Both the position numbers and the translations under genes were made by a program. DNA of 64,000 bases from Aliiglaciecola sp. CAU 1673 (lineage in GTDB: Bacteria > Pseudomonadota > Gammaproteobacteria > Enterobacterales > Alteromonadaceae): contig NZ_JARHUG010000014.1 of NCBI RefSeq assembly GCF_029223185.1, positions 61,306 through 125,305 on the forward strand. The letters run 5' to 3'. The notes under the pieces were generated by a model. The model had not been told where the DNA came from. It ran no database searches and saw only the letters and a list, made by a program, of their open reading frames with translations. This document shows, piece after piece, positions 54,263 through 61,706 of this stretch (its first letter is position 1; each line of letters opens with the position of its first letter).

Positions 54263-54291
54263 TAAGGGCAGCGAGAGCTGCCCTTTTTTAT
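54263..54291 (+). terminator. Terminator after ftsH
   Basis: AAGGGCAGC-GAGA-GCTGCCCTT stem followed by a T run, 17 bases after the ftsH stop. It separates ftsH from folP, so folP needs read-through or its own promoter. Confidence 0.85.
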
Positions 54292-54303
54292 CTTCGCGTT
54301 TAA

Positions 54304-54405
54304 GATCCCCGCTAACCGCTTCATGGCGAGAATATGCGGGGGTGTTCCCGCTTACTACATGCGGGAATGCCCCCGATTAATACATTCGGGGGTGACGGTT
54401 GGAAT
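54304..54405. repeat. Hairpin repeat between ftsH and folP (cluster 8)
   Basis: Modules CCCCGCTAACCGCTTCATGG with partner ATGCGGGGG, GTTCCCGCTTACTACATGCG (then GGAAT), and CCCCCGATTAATACATTCGG (then GGG). The insertion splits the normally tight ftsH-folP pair. It ends about 20 bases before the folP start. Confidence 0.85.
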
Positions 54406-54426
54406 GATTATTTACTTGGCAACAAG

Positions 54427-55254
54427 ATGAAATTTAAAAACCAAAGTTTAACGCTGGACCAACCCAGGGTGATGGGCATCCTCAACGTTACCCCTGACTC
54501 CTTCTCTGACGGTGGTCGTTTTCAGCATATAGAGGCTGCCTTACGACAGGCACAAAAAATGATGGAAGACGGTGCCCACTTTATCGATGTGGGCGGCGAG
54601 TCCACCCGCCCAGGTGCTGCAGAAGTGTCTGAGCAGCAAGAATTGGACAGGGTTATCCCGGTGATTGAGGCAATTAAGGCCAACCTGGATACCATTGTCT
54701 CTATCGACACCAGCAAAGCGGCGGTAATGACCGAAGCAGTAAAAGCGGGCGCTGGTTTGATCAATGATGTGCGCGCCTTGCAGGAGCCCGGTGCTTTGCA
54801 AGCCGCTGCCGATTCGGGCGCTGCTGTGTGTTTGATGCATATGCAGGGGCAGCCGCGCACCATGCAAAGCAATCCGCAATACGAGGATGTGGTAAAAGAG
54901 GTCATGCAGTTTTTAGGACAGCGTGCTGATGCCTGTGTGGCAGCGGGCATTGCAGAGGATACAATTCTGCTGGACCCTGGCTTTGGCTTCGGTAAGACTA
55001 TTGAACACAATTATCGTTTGCTGGCAGTCCTGGCGCGTTTTCATCAGTTGAACAAGCCGCTGCTGGTAGGTATGTCACGTAAGTCTATGGTTGGTAATCT
55101 GCTGAATCGGACCGTGGATGAACGATTGGCAGGCAGCCTGGCCTGCGCATTGATTGCCGCCCAACAGGGCGCGCAAATCCTGCGTGTGCATGATGTGCAG
55201 CAGACAGTGGATATGCTTAAAGTGTTAGCGGCCACAACGGCCCAACAGGATTAA
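54427..55254 (+). CDS. folP: Dihydropteroate synthase
   Basis: Joins 6-hydroxymethyl-dihydropterin diphosphate and p-aminobenzoate in folate synthesis; target of sulfonamides. It has 275 residues. Motifs are VMGILNVTPDSFSDGG, HFIDVGGESTRPGA, IDTSKAAV, and LDPGFGFGKTIEHN, then LVGMSRKSM. The ATG at 54427 matches the family start; the frame extends upstream through the repeat but that part is not homologous. Confidence 0.95.
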   Translation: MKFKNQSLTLDQPRVMGILNVTPDSFSDGGRFQHIEAALRQAQKMMEDGAHFIDVGGESTRPGAAEVSEQQELDRVIPVIEAIKANLDTIVSIDTSKAAVMTEAVKAGAGLINDVRALQEPGALQAAADSGAAVCLMHMQGQPRTMQSNPQYEDVVKEVMQFLGQRADACVAAGIAEDTILLDPGFGFGKTIEHNYRLLAVLARFHQLNKPLLVGMSRKSMVGNLLNRTVDERLAGSLACALIAAQQGAQILRVHDVQQTVDMLKVLAATTAQQD

Positions 55255-55317
55255 TGTGACGGCCACAGGCCGCATATCAACAACTAGAATAAGATTCACG
55301 AATCAGGGGTAAATAAG

Positions 55318-56676
55318 ATGAGTGAAAGAAAGTATTTCGGAACAGACGGCATCCGCGGCAAGGTCGGCGAGAGTGCCATTAACCCGGAGTTTGTAACCAA
55401 ACTCGGTTGGGCCGCAGGTAAAGTACTGGCCGGCCGTGGCACCAACAAGGTGTTGATTGGTAAGGATACCCGGATTTCCGGCTATATGCTGGAATCGGCG
55501 CTGGAAGCCGGTTTGTCGGCTGCCGGTATCAATATCGGCTTGCTGGGCCCCATGCCTACACCGGCCATCGCTTATCTGACCAAGACCTTCCGCTCTGAGG
55601 CGGGGATTGTTATCAGTGCTTCCCACAACCCTTTCTATGACAACGGCATCAAGTTCTTCTCTGCCGACGGTTTTAAGCTGGATGATGATATCGAGCTGGC
55701 TATCGAAGCTGAGTTGGAAAAGCCGATGGTCTGTGTGGCTTCCGACAAGTTGGGTAAAGCTACCCGTATTAATGATGCGGCGGGCCGTTATATCGAATTT
55801 TGTAAAGGCACTTTCCCGTCAGATTTATCCTTAACCGGCATGAAAATCGTGGTCGATTGCGCCCATGGTGCAACCTACCATATTGCTCCTAACGTGCTGC
55901 GTGAACTGGGTGCCGACGTGATTGAAGTAGGCACCAGTCCTAACGGACTGAACATCAACGACAAGGTCGGCGCCACCTCAATGCAGGCGATTACTGAAAA
56001 GGTTCTTGCCGAGCAGGCTGATCTGGGCTTTGCCCTGGATGGTGACGGTGACCGTATTATGATGGTGGATCACAAGGGCAACGTGGTGGACGGTGATGAG
56101 ATTGTTTATATCATCGCCCGTGATGCCCTTAAATCCGGTCGTCTTCAAGGCGGCGGTGTGGTGGGCACCCTGATGAGCAACCTGGGCCTGGAAGTGGCAC
56201 TGAGTAAACTGTCTATTCCCTTTGCCCGCAGTAAGGTGGGTGACCGCTACGTGATGGAAATGCTGCAGGATAAAGGCTGGAATATCGGTGGAGAAAGCTC
56301 AGGCCATGTGCTTAATCTGTCAGTGGCCAGCACCGGTGACGGTATTGTCTCCGGTTTGCAGGTACTTACCTCTATGCTGCGCGCCGGTATGAGTTTGTAT
56401 GAACTTCGCCGCGGTATGGAAAAATTCCCGCAAACCCTGATCAACGTGCGCTACAGCGGTGGCGTTTCACCTTTGGATGCCTTGGAAGTGCAGACAGCGG
56501 TGAAAGCCGCCGAGCAGGATATGGGCGATGAAGGCAGGGTATTGCTGCGCAAGAGTGGTACCGAGCCGTTGATCAGGGTCATGGTGGAATCCCATACTGA
56601 TGACATGGCACGCAAATGGGCTGAGACCATTGCCGATGCCGTGCGCAAAGTTACCGCCGAACAAAAAATCGCCTAA
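55318..56676 (+). CDS. glmM: Phosphoglucosamine mutase
   Basis: Interconverts glucosamine-6- and glucosamine-1-phosphate for UDP-GlcNAc synthesis. It has 452 residues. N-terminal [13 protein letters not shown] is standard; the phospho-Ser loop is [19 protein letters not shown] (Ser about 102), the Mg loop is [12 protein letters not shown], the sugar-specificity loop is GGESSGHV, and the phosphate loop is [14 protein letters not shown]. It follows folP by 63 bases, with AGGGG before the ATG. Confidence 0.96.
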   Translation: MSERKYFGTDGIRGKVGESAINPEFVTKLGWAAGKVLAGRGTNKVLIGKDTRISGYMLESALEAGLSAAGINIGLLGPMPTPAIAYLTKTFRSEAGIVISASHNPFYDNGIKFFSADGFKLDDDIELAIEAELEKPMVCVASDKLGKATRINDAAGRYIEFCKGTFPSDLSLTGMKIVVDCAHGATYHIAPNVLRELGADVIEVGTSPNGLNINDKVGATSMQAITEKVLAEQADLGFALDGDGDRIMMVDHKGNVVDGDEIVYIIARDALKSGRLQGGGVVGTLMSNLGLEVALSKLSIPFARSKVGDRYVMEMLQDKGWNIGGESSGHVLNLSVASTGDGIVSGLQVLTSMLRAGMSLYELRRGMEKFPQTLINVRYSGGVSPLDALEVQTAVKAAEQDMGDEGRVLLRKSGTEPLIRVMVESHTDDMARKWAETIADAVRKVTAEQKIA

Positions 56677-56689
56677 GCAGGCAGTCAAA

Positions 56690-56724
56690 GGCGATTCGCT
56701 CAGTTTTTGACTGATTGAATCGCC
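56690..56724 (+). other. Hairpin between glmM and tpiA
   Basis: GGCGATTCGCTCAG (56690-56703) pairs with CTGATTGAATCGCC (56711-56724), 12 of 14 positions, with a 7-base T-rich loop. There is no T run after it, so it is not a classical terminator. It could be an mRNA processing or stability element. Confidence 0.45.
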
Positions 56725-56817
56725 CCTTACTTGTAACTTTGGAGTGGGTTGGGTAAACTCTCGCGCGCTCTGAAATGACACCCCGAGAAGGGTGATCACC
56801 TTAGCACTGGAGTCACC

Positions 56818-57567
56818 ATGACAGTGAGCAGTAGACGCCCGTTAGTTGCAGGCAACTGGAAGCTAAATGCCAGTTTGGAACTGGTCAGGGACATGCAGCA
56901 GGCTTTACAGCAAAGTCGGCTAGAGAAAATGGATGTGGTTGTTTGCCCACCTTTTCCCTACCTGAGTCTGTTCGAGAAAAACGGATTTGCACTGGGAGGT
57001 CAAAACCTCAGTCAGTTCGAATCCGGCGCCCATACTGGTGAAGTATCTGCACAGATGCTCCGTGAATTGGGTTGTGACTACGTGATCATCGGCCACTCCG
57101 AGCGACGTGCCGAGCAAGGTGAAAACGACGACATGGTTGCACAAAAAGTGCAGCAAGCACTGGAAAATGGGCTTACTCCTATCCTGTGTGTCGGCGAGTC
57201 GGAGCAGGTGCGTGAATCAGGCCAGGTGTTTGAATTCATTGCCCGGCAGTTAGATGCGGTGCTGACAAAGATCGGCGCAGCGGGACTGGCAAAAATAGTG
57301 ATTGCTTACGAACCCATTTGGGCTATCGGTACCGGCAACACCGCCACTCCCGAGCAGGCGCAAGAAGTGCATGGCTTTATTCGTAGTCATGTGGCCAAAG
57401 TGGAAAAAACCGCGGCCAGCGCATTGAGAATACTTTACGGCGGCAGCGTCAAAGCGGATAATGCCGCGCTACTGTTCGCTCAGGCAGATGTAGATGGTGG
57501 CCTTATCGGTGGCGCCAGCCTGAAGACGGATGAATTTATTGCGATTTGCCAGGCGGCAAATAGTTAG
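56818..57567 (+). CDS. tpiA: Triosephosphate isomerase
   Basis: Glycolytic TIM-barrel enzyme of 249 residues. The N-terminal VAGNWKLNAS has the catalytic Lys and Asn, His is in IIGHSERRAEQGE, the catalytic Glu is in AYEPIWAIGTG, and the phosphate-binding loops are LYGGSVKADN and GGLIGGASL. GGAG stands before the ATG. It lies between glmM and secG, as in many marine gammaproteobacteria. Confidence 0.97.
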   Translation: MTVSSRRPLVAGNWKLNASLELVRDMQQALQQSRLEKMDVVVCPPFPYLSLFEKNGFALGGQNLSQFESGAHTGEVSAQMLRELGCDYVIIGHSERRAEQGENDDMVAQKVQQALENGLTPILCVGESEQVRESGQVFEFIARQLDAVLTKIGAAGLAKIVIAYEPIWAIGTGNTATPEQAQEVHGFIRSHVAKVEKTAASALRILYGGSVKADNAALLFAQADVDGGLIGGASLKTDEFIAICQAANS

Positions 57568-57576
57568 AGGTAAAGC

Positions 57577-57930
57577 ATGCTTTACGAAGTATTGATGGTA
57601 ATTTATTTGTTGGTGGCCATGGCCCTGATTGGCCTGGTGTTGATCCAGCGTGGTAAGGGTGCTGACATGGGCGCGTCTTTTGGCGCTGGCGCTTCTAATA
57701 CTGTGTTCGGTTCCACGGGTTCCGGAAACTTCCTGACTCGCAGTACTGCTGTGTTGGCCACACTGTTCTTCGCAATCAGCCTGGTGCTGGGCGCGATGAC
57801 GGCCGGTAAAGAAAAGCAGGTTGATGAGTGGCAGGATCTGGAAGTACCAGTATCTCAGGCCCCAGCCGCTATGCCAGCTGACAGTGATGTACCTGCTGAG
57901 CAGCAAGAGCCTTCCGACGTTCCTAATTAA
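57577..57930 (+). CDS. secG: Protein translocase subunit SecG
   Basis: A 117-residue auxiliary subunit of the SecYEG channel. Two transmembrane helices (VIYLLVAMALIGLVLIQ and AVLATLFFAISLVLGAM) are joined by the family's Gly-rich loop RGKGADMGASFGAGASNTVFG. The C-terminus is acidic and Pro/Ala-rich. It starts 9 bases after the tpiA stop with AGAGG before the ATG; a tRNA-Leu gene follows. Confidence 0.95.
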   Translation: MLYEVLMVIYLLVAMALIGLVLIQRGKGADMGASFGAGASNTVFGSTGSGNFLTRSTAVLATLFFAISLVLGAMTAGKEKQVDEWQDLEVPVSQAPAAMPADSDVPAEQQEPSDVPN

Positions 57931-57973
57931 GAACGCCGCGACCGCCTCGGTCGTTAAACAGAGAGCAGATTTT

Positions 57974-58058
57974 GCGGATGTGGTGGAATTGGTAGACACG
58001 CCATCTTGAGGGGGTGGTGTCGCAAGACGTGCGAGTTCGAGTCTCGCCATCCGCACCA
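57974..58058 (+). tRNA. tRNA-Leu (GAG)
   Basis: 85 nt including CCA, with a long variable arm. The acceptor is GCGGATG/CATCCGC; the anticodon arm CCATC-TTGAGGG-GGTGG gives anticodon GAG. Location right after secG is as for E. coli leuU. Confidence 0.97.
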
Positions 58059-58063
58059 AATAA

Positions 58064-58093
58064 TAAAAAACCCGGCTTCGGCCGGGTTTTTTG
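58064..58093 (+). terminator. Terminator of secG-tRNA-Leu
   Basis: AACCCGGC-TTCG-GCCGGGTT with A6 before and T6 after, six bases past the tRNA 3' end. Confidence 0.92.
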
Positions 58094-58206
58094 TTTTCCA
58101 GCCCCTGCAAGTGTTTCTTTATCCCCGCCGTTTGTTTTTTGCGCTGAATCAATGCTAAAAAAGGGATTGGCAGCCAGACTTGGTATTGGGTCACTAAGGG
58201 GAAGAC

Positions 58207-59697
58207 ATGGGTAGTTCAATTGAAACGGATGCGGTAAAGCAGGGGGATGTGGAGGCGTTTTCCCGGCGGCTGGATGAGCAGCTGGGGTTATTAAAGCAAG
58301 CAGTCAGGACCCCTGGCTTTGGTGGCGATCCCCTGTGTATTGGTGCAGAGCTGGAAATGTACCTGGTGGATAACGATGCCAAAGTCTCGCCCAGCAACCA
58401 CATACTGCTGGAAGCCCTTAATGACTCCCAGTTTCAGGCAGAGATCAACCAATACAACCTGGAACTGAACTTGTCGGTGTTTCAGCAAAAGGGCCGACCC
58501 TTCTCAAAGCTTCGAGAAGAGATGCAACGCAAAACCGATCACTTACAGCGTCTGGCCGAGCATACCGGCGTCAATGTGGTACCCATCGGCATTTTGCCCA
58601 CCTTACGCCAGCATCACCTCAGTAAAGAGTTTATGACCCCTTTGCCCCGCTATCAGGCACTGGCAGACAGGTTATATCATCTGCGAGGCGAGCCTTTCAG
58701 ATTAAATATCACTGGTGAAGAGCCGGTTTCCATTACCTGCGACGATGTTACCGCAGAGGGTGCCAATACCTCCTTCCAGGTACATATGATGGTGCAGCAT
58801 AGTCAATTCGCCGAACTCTTTAATGCGGTGCAGCTGACCCAGCCTTTTGTGACGGCGGTCGCCGCCAATTCCGGGGTGTTGCTGGGCAATCTCAGCTGGG
58901 ATGAGACCCGGGTGGCACTCTTTAAACAAGCCCTCGATACCAGGTTACCTGAGCAGCGCAGCCGCTGGCGGCAGCCCACCCGCGTGGCTTTTGGTTTTGG
59001 CTGGGTACGGCATGACGCCTGGGAGCTTTTTGCCGAAGCGGTGTCGTTAAATACGCCGCTTTTGCCTGTCTTAAGCGATGAAGATTCGGCTCAGGTACTG
59101 GCCTCCGGCAAACTACCGAAATTTAAAGAGCTTTGTGTGCATATGGGCACCATCTGGCCCTGGAATAGGCCGGTATATTGTCATCAGGGTAAAGGTCATG
59201 TGCGTATTGAGCTCAGGGCCATTCCTGCCGGTCCCACTTCTATGGATATGCTGGCCAATGCGGCCTTTGCCATCGGCCTGGCTAACGGTATCGCCCCGCA
59301 GATGGAAACCTATCTGGCGGCGCTGCCCTTTAGATTTGCCGAATATAACTTTTATCGCGCCGCGCAAAATGGCTTGGATGCCCATATTCTCTGGCCCAAG
59401 GCCGGTAGTCATCAACTTTCTGAAATTCCCTTAATCAGTCTGATGGAAGAAATGCTGACCTATGCCCATGATGGTTTACTGAAAATAGGTGTCGAGTCAG
59501 AGGAGGTCCAATTTTTCCTGGATGTCATCGCTAAGCGCATGGCTTGTGGTGTTAACGGGGCCCGCTGGCAGAAGCGTACCCTCAGCACCTTGTCGCAGTC
59601 CATGGAGCGCGACAAAGCCTGTCAGGAAATGGTGCGCCGCTATATGGAAAATGCACGCAGCTGTCAGCCGGTAAGTCAGTGGCCGCGCATATGGTAG
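58207..59697 (+). CDS. GCS2-family carboxylate-amine ligase (glutamate-cysteine-ligase-like)
   Basis: A 496-residue protein of the GCS2/YbdK type. Visible are an N-terminal IGAELEMYLVDND (the conserved ExE-like metal site), then INQYNLELNLSVFQ, SFQVHMMVQHSQFAELFNAVQ, and GHVRIELRAIPAGPTSMDMLANAAF. Members ligate an amino group to a glutamate-type carboxylate using ATP; Cys is not necessarily the substrate. It is distinct from the main E. coli GshA. AAGGGG stands before the ATG. It overlaps the aspartoacylase-family gene, so the two form one unit. Confidence 0.82.
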   Translation: MGSSIETDAVKQGDVEAFSRRLDEQLGLLKQAVRTPGFGGDPLCIGAELEMYLVDNDAKVSPSNHILLEALNDSQFQAEINQYNLELNLSVFQQKGRPFSKLREEMQRKTDHLQRLAEHTGVNVVPIGILPTLRQHHLSKEFMTPLPRYQALADRLYHLRGEPFRLNITGEEPVSITCDDVTAEGANTSFQVHMMVQHSQFAELFNAVQLTQPFVTAVAANSGVLLGNLSWDETRVALFKQALDTRLPEQRSRWRQPTRVAFGFGWVRHDAWELFAEAVSLNTPLLPVLSDEDSAQVLASGKLPKFKELCVHMGTIWPWNRPVYCHQGKGHVRIELRAIPAGPTSMDMLANAAFAIGLANGIAPQMETYLAALPFRFAEYNFYRAAQNGLDAHILWPKAGSHQLSEIPLISLMEEMLTYAHDGLLKIGVESEEVQFFLDVIAKRMACGVNGARWQKRTLSTLSQSMERDKACQEMVRRYMENARSCQPVSQWPRIW

Positions 59698-60695
59698 ATG
59701 GATTTCAGTGTCTTCATGCTAATGAGTTGGAGATAGGAGAGAGTCCAACCGACTTACTCAGGCGCTTAGGTGGGCCAACCGTGATCGATGTGCCTGGTCT
59801 TGATGGCAGTCGCACCAGGGTTGTCTGCACCCTTATTCATGGTAACGAACCTTCTGGTTTTTTTGCCTTACATCGTTTTTTGAAAGAGGGGCGTCAGGGG
59901 CAAACAAACCTTCGATTTATTCTGCCGTCGGTGCCAGCCGCCTTGGAGCCACCACTGTTCACCCATCGCTATCTGCCTTGGGAAATGGACCTGAATCGTT
60001 GCTTCCCCGGTGATACAAGAACTGCCTTGCATCAACGAGCGCAGGCGGTGATGAAAGCCGTTGAAGAAGTGAATCCCGAGTGTACCTGGGATCTGCACAA
60101 CACCTCTGGCTCCGGCCCTGCTTTTTCCGTTTCCCTCTATGATTCGCCTGTGCACCTGGCCATGGCAGGTTATTTCACAGATCGCATGATCCTGACCGGC
60201 CTGCGAATGGGGGCGCTGATGGAGCAGGAACTCGCAGACCCCATCATTACCATCGAATGCGGTGGTGCGATGGATAGTGGCTCTCACGAAACCGCTTTTC
60301 GAGGTCTTTGTGCCTTGGCACAAGCCAAGGATTTGCAGCTTGGGACAATCCAGAAAGTGGAGCTGCTTCGCCACCCTATTCGCGTGGAGTTGCGTCAGGA
60401 GCAAAGCCTCGCTTATGGCTATGACCGGGTATCGGATGTGGATGTCAGTATCTGCGCCAGCATAGAGCACAAAAACCAGGGAATAACCCCACAAGGCAGT
60501 TTTCTGGGGTGGATTAATAATGGCGGCCTGGACAATCTGATTGTGCGCGATGAGGCCGGAAATGAACTGCCCCAGCAAATGTTTACACTGGATGGCGATA
60601 AACTGCATACGGCAAAGCCGTTACGCTTTTTTATGGCCACCACCCGCGCCGATATCGCGGTCAATGACTGTTTGTTTTATGTAGTGGAGGTTTGA
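59691..60695 (+). CDS. Aspartoacylase/succinylglutamate desuccinylase-family zinc hydrolase
   Basis: A 334-residue M14-like protein. Zinc ligands are in LIHGNEPSGFFALHRFL (HxxE) and WDLHNTSGSGP (His); a substrate Arg region MDLNRCFPGD and a catalytic Glu in IITIECGGAMDSGS are also seen. The family removes acyl groups from amino acids such as N-acetylaspartate or succinylglutamate. The start is taken as the ATG at 59691, overlapping the ligase stop by 7 bases; a GTG four codons earlier (59679) is the alternative. The actual substrate is unknown and may be the product of the neighbouring ligase. Confidence 0.85.
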   Translation: MVDGFQCLHANELEIGESPTDLLRRLGGPTVIDVPGLDGSRTRVVCTLIHGNEPSGFFALHRFLKEGRQGQTNLRFILPSVPAALEPPLFTHRYLPWEMDLNRCFPGDTRTALHQRAQAVMKAVEEVNPECTWDLHNTSGSGPAFSVSLYDSPVHLAMAGYFTDRMILTGLRMGALMEQELADPIITIECGGAMDSGSHETAFRGLCALAQAKDLQLGTIQKVELLRHPIRVELRQEQSLAYGYDRVSDVDVSICASIEHKNQGITPQGSFLGWINNGGLDNLIVRDEAGNELPQQMFTLDGDKLHTAKPLRFFMATTRADIAVNDCLFYVVEV

Positions 60696-60708
60696 CCCAC
60701 GGAGACCA

Positions 60709-60738
60709 GGATTCCCGCTTAAAACATGCAGGAATGAC
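60709..60738. repeat. Single hairpin-repeat module (cluster 9)
   Basis: ATTCCCGCTTAAAACATGCA with partner GGAATGAC: one isolated module of the main repeat family, just after the aspartoacylase-family stop. Confidence 0.7.
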
Positions 60739-60764
60739 CATTACTTTGGGACTTGCGAGTCGGG

Positions 60765-61036
60765 GAATTGAACCACAGAGACACAGAGGGTTGAAGAAAG
60801 GTTTATTTGGGGGGATAACAAGTGTTTTGTGAACTCTACTAGTATCGTCCTGCTTTCAATTAGGTCATCTCCGCGACCTCTGTGTCTCTGAGATAGGCGA
60901 ATTGAACCACAGGGACACAGAGAACACAGAGGGTTGAAGAAAGGTTTATTTGGGGGGATAACAAGTGTTTTGTGAATTCTACTAGTATCGTCCTGCTTTC
61001 AATTAGGTCACCTCCGTGACCTCCGTGTCTCTGTGG
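60765..61036. repeat. Tandemly duplicated inverted-repeat (MITE-like) element with CACAGAG ends
   Basis: Two copies, about 60765-60891 and 60899-61036, share nearly identical interiors (GGGTTGAAGAAAGGTTTATT ... TCCTGCTTTCAATTAGGTCA). Each begins with AACCACAGAGACACAGAG-type and ends with CCTCTGTGTCTCTG-type sequence, that is terminal inverted repeats. No coding capacity is seen. The same end motif occurs once at 45439-45470. Confidence 0.82.
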
Positions 61037-61054
61037 TAAAAAAAGGAATAGAAA

Positions 61055-61441
61055 ATGAATTATCAACAAACCAGGGAATATCTGCTTAACAAACCTGAAG
61101 CGCTGGAGGATTTTCCTTTCGGACCCGATGTGGCAGTGATGAAGATCCAAGGCAAGATGTTTGCGACCCTGGCCACTGAGAAAGGGGAGGGGCGGATGAA
61201 CCTCAAATGCGACCCCCATCAGGCGCTGATGCTGCGAGATCTCTTCGCATCTGTAATCCCCGGCTACCATATGAACAAAAAGCATTGGAATACCATTAAG
61301 CTGGATGGCTCTATTCCTGAGGGCGAAATCCAGCGCATGATCGATCATTCGTATGCCCTGGTAGTAAATAGCCTGACCAAATCGGTTCGCAATGGACTGA
61401 TTACCCGTTTTGGCGAGGATGCCCTGCGCCTCAATGCATAA
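61055..61441 (+). CDS. MmcQ/YjbR family protein
   Basis: A 128-residue protein of the MmcQ/YjbR family, with a CyaY-like fold and a putative DNA-binding role. Pattern: NYQQTREYLLNKPEALEDFPFG, VMKIQGKMFATLA, MNLKCDPHQALMLRD, YHMNKKHWNTIKLDG and IDHSYALVVNSL. AAAAGGAA stands before the ATG. It begins 19 bases after the duplicated repeat element and is separated from pnp by repeats. Confidence 0.9.
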   Translation: MNYQQTREYLLNKPEALEDFPFGPDVAVMKIQGKMFATLATEKGEGRMNLKCDPHQALMLRDLFASVIPGYHMNKKHWNTIKLDGSIPEGEIQRMIDHSYALVVNSLTKSVRNGLITRFGEDALRLNA

Positions 61442-61479
61442 ATCAATGGCGCAGCCCTGCCCAAAGGACTTCCTTAACG

Positions 61480-61537
61480 CTGTCATTCCCATATGTTGTA
61501 AATGGGAACATCCCCGCATGTAGTTAGCGGGGACCCG
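61480..61537. repeat. Hairpin repeats upstream of pnp (cluster 10)
   Basis: TCATTCCCATATGTTGTAAA with partner TGGGAAC, then TCCCCGCATGTAGTTAGCGG (then GGA). It is the last cluster in the window, immediately upstream of the presumed pnp promoter region. Confidence 0.8.
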
Positions 61538-61706
61538 AATTTGACACTGTTTTTGCCCCCCCTTAGCCGCTATACTATGCGCCGCGTTAAAAAGCGATAG
61601 AAACTATCAATAGCAAGAACCCTAATCAGTGTCCTCAAGCCGTGAGGCTCCGAATAAGCCCGAATGGGTGTTGGAACTGATGAAGGTTCGCCAAAAGGAA
61701 AGACAA

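Noticed and set aside
58207..59697. Main glutathione synthesis enzyme GshA
   Set aside because: It belongs to the GCS2/YbdK-like group and is coupled to a hydrolase, so assigning the gshA symbol would be unsupported.
61541..61576. TTGACA ... TATACT as a pnp promoter pair
   Set aside because: The spacer is 24 bp, too long for sigma-70. The TATACT may still be a -10 box with a poor -35.
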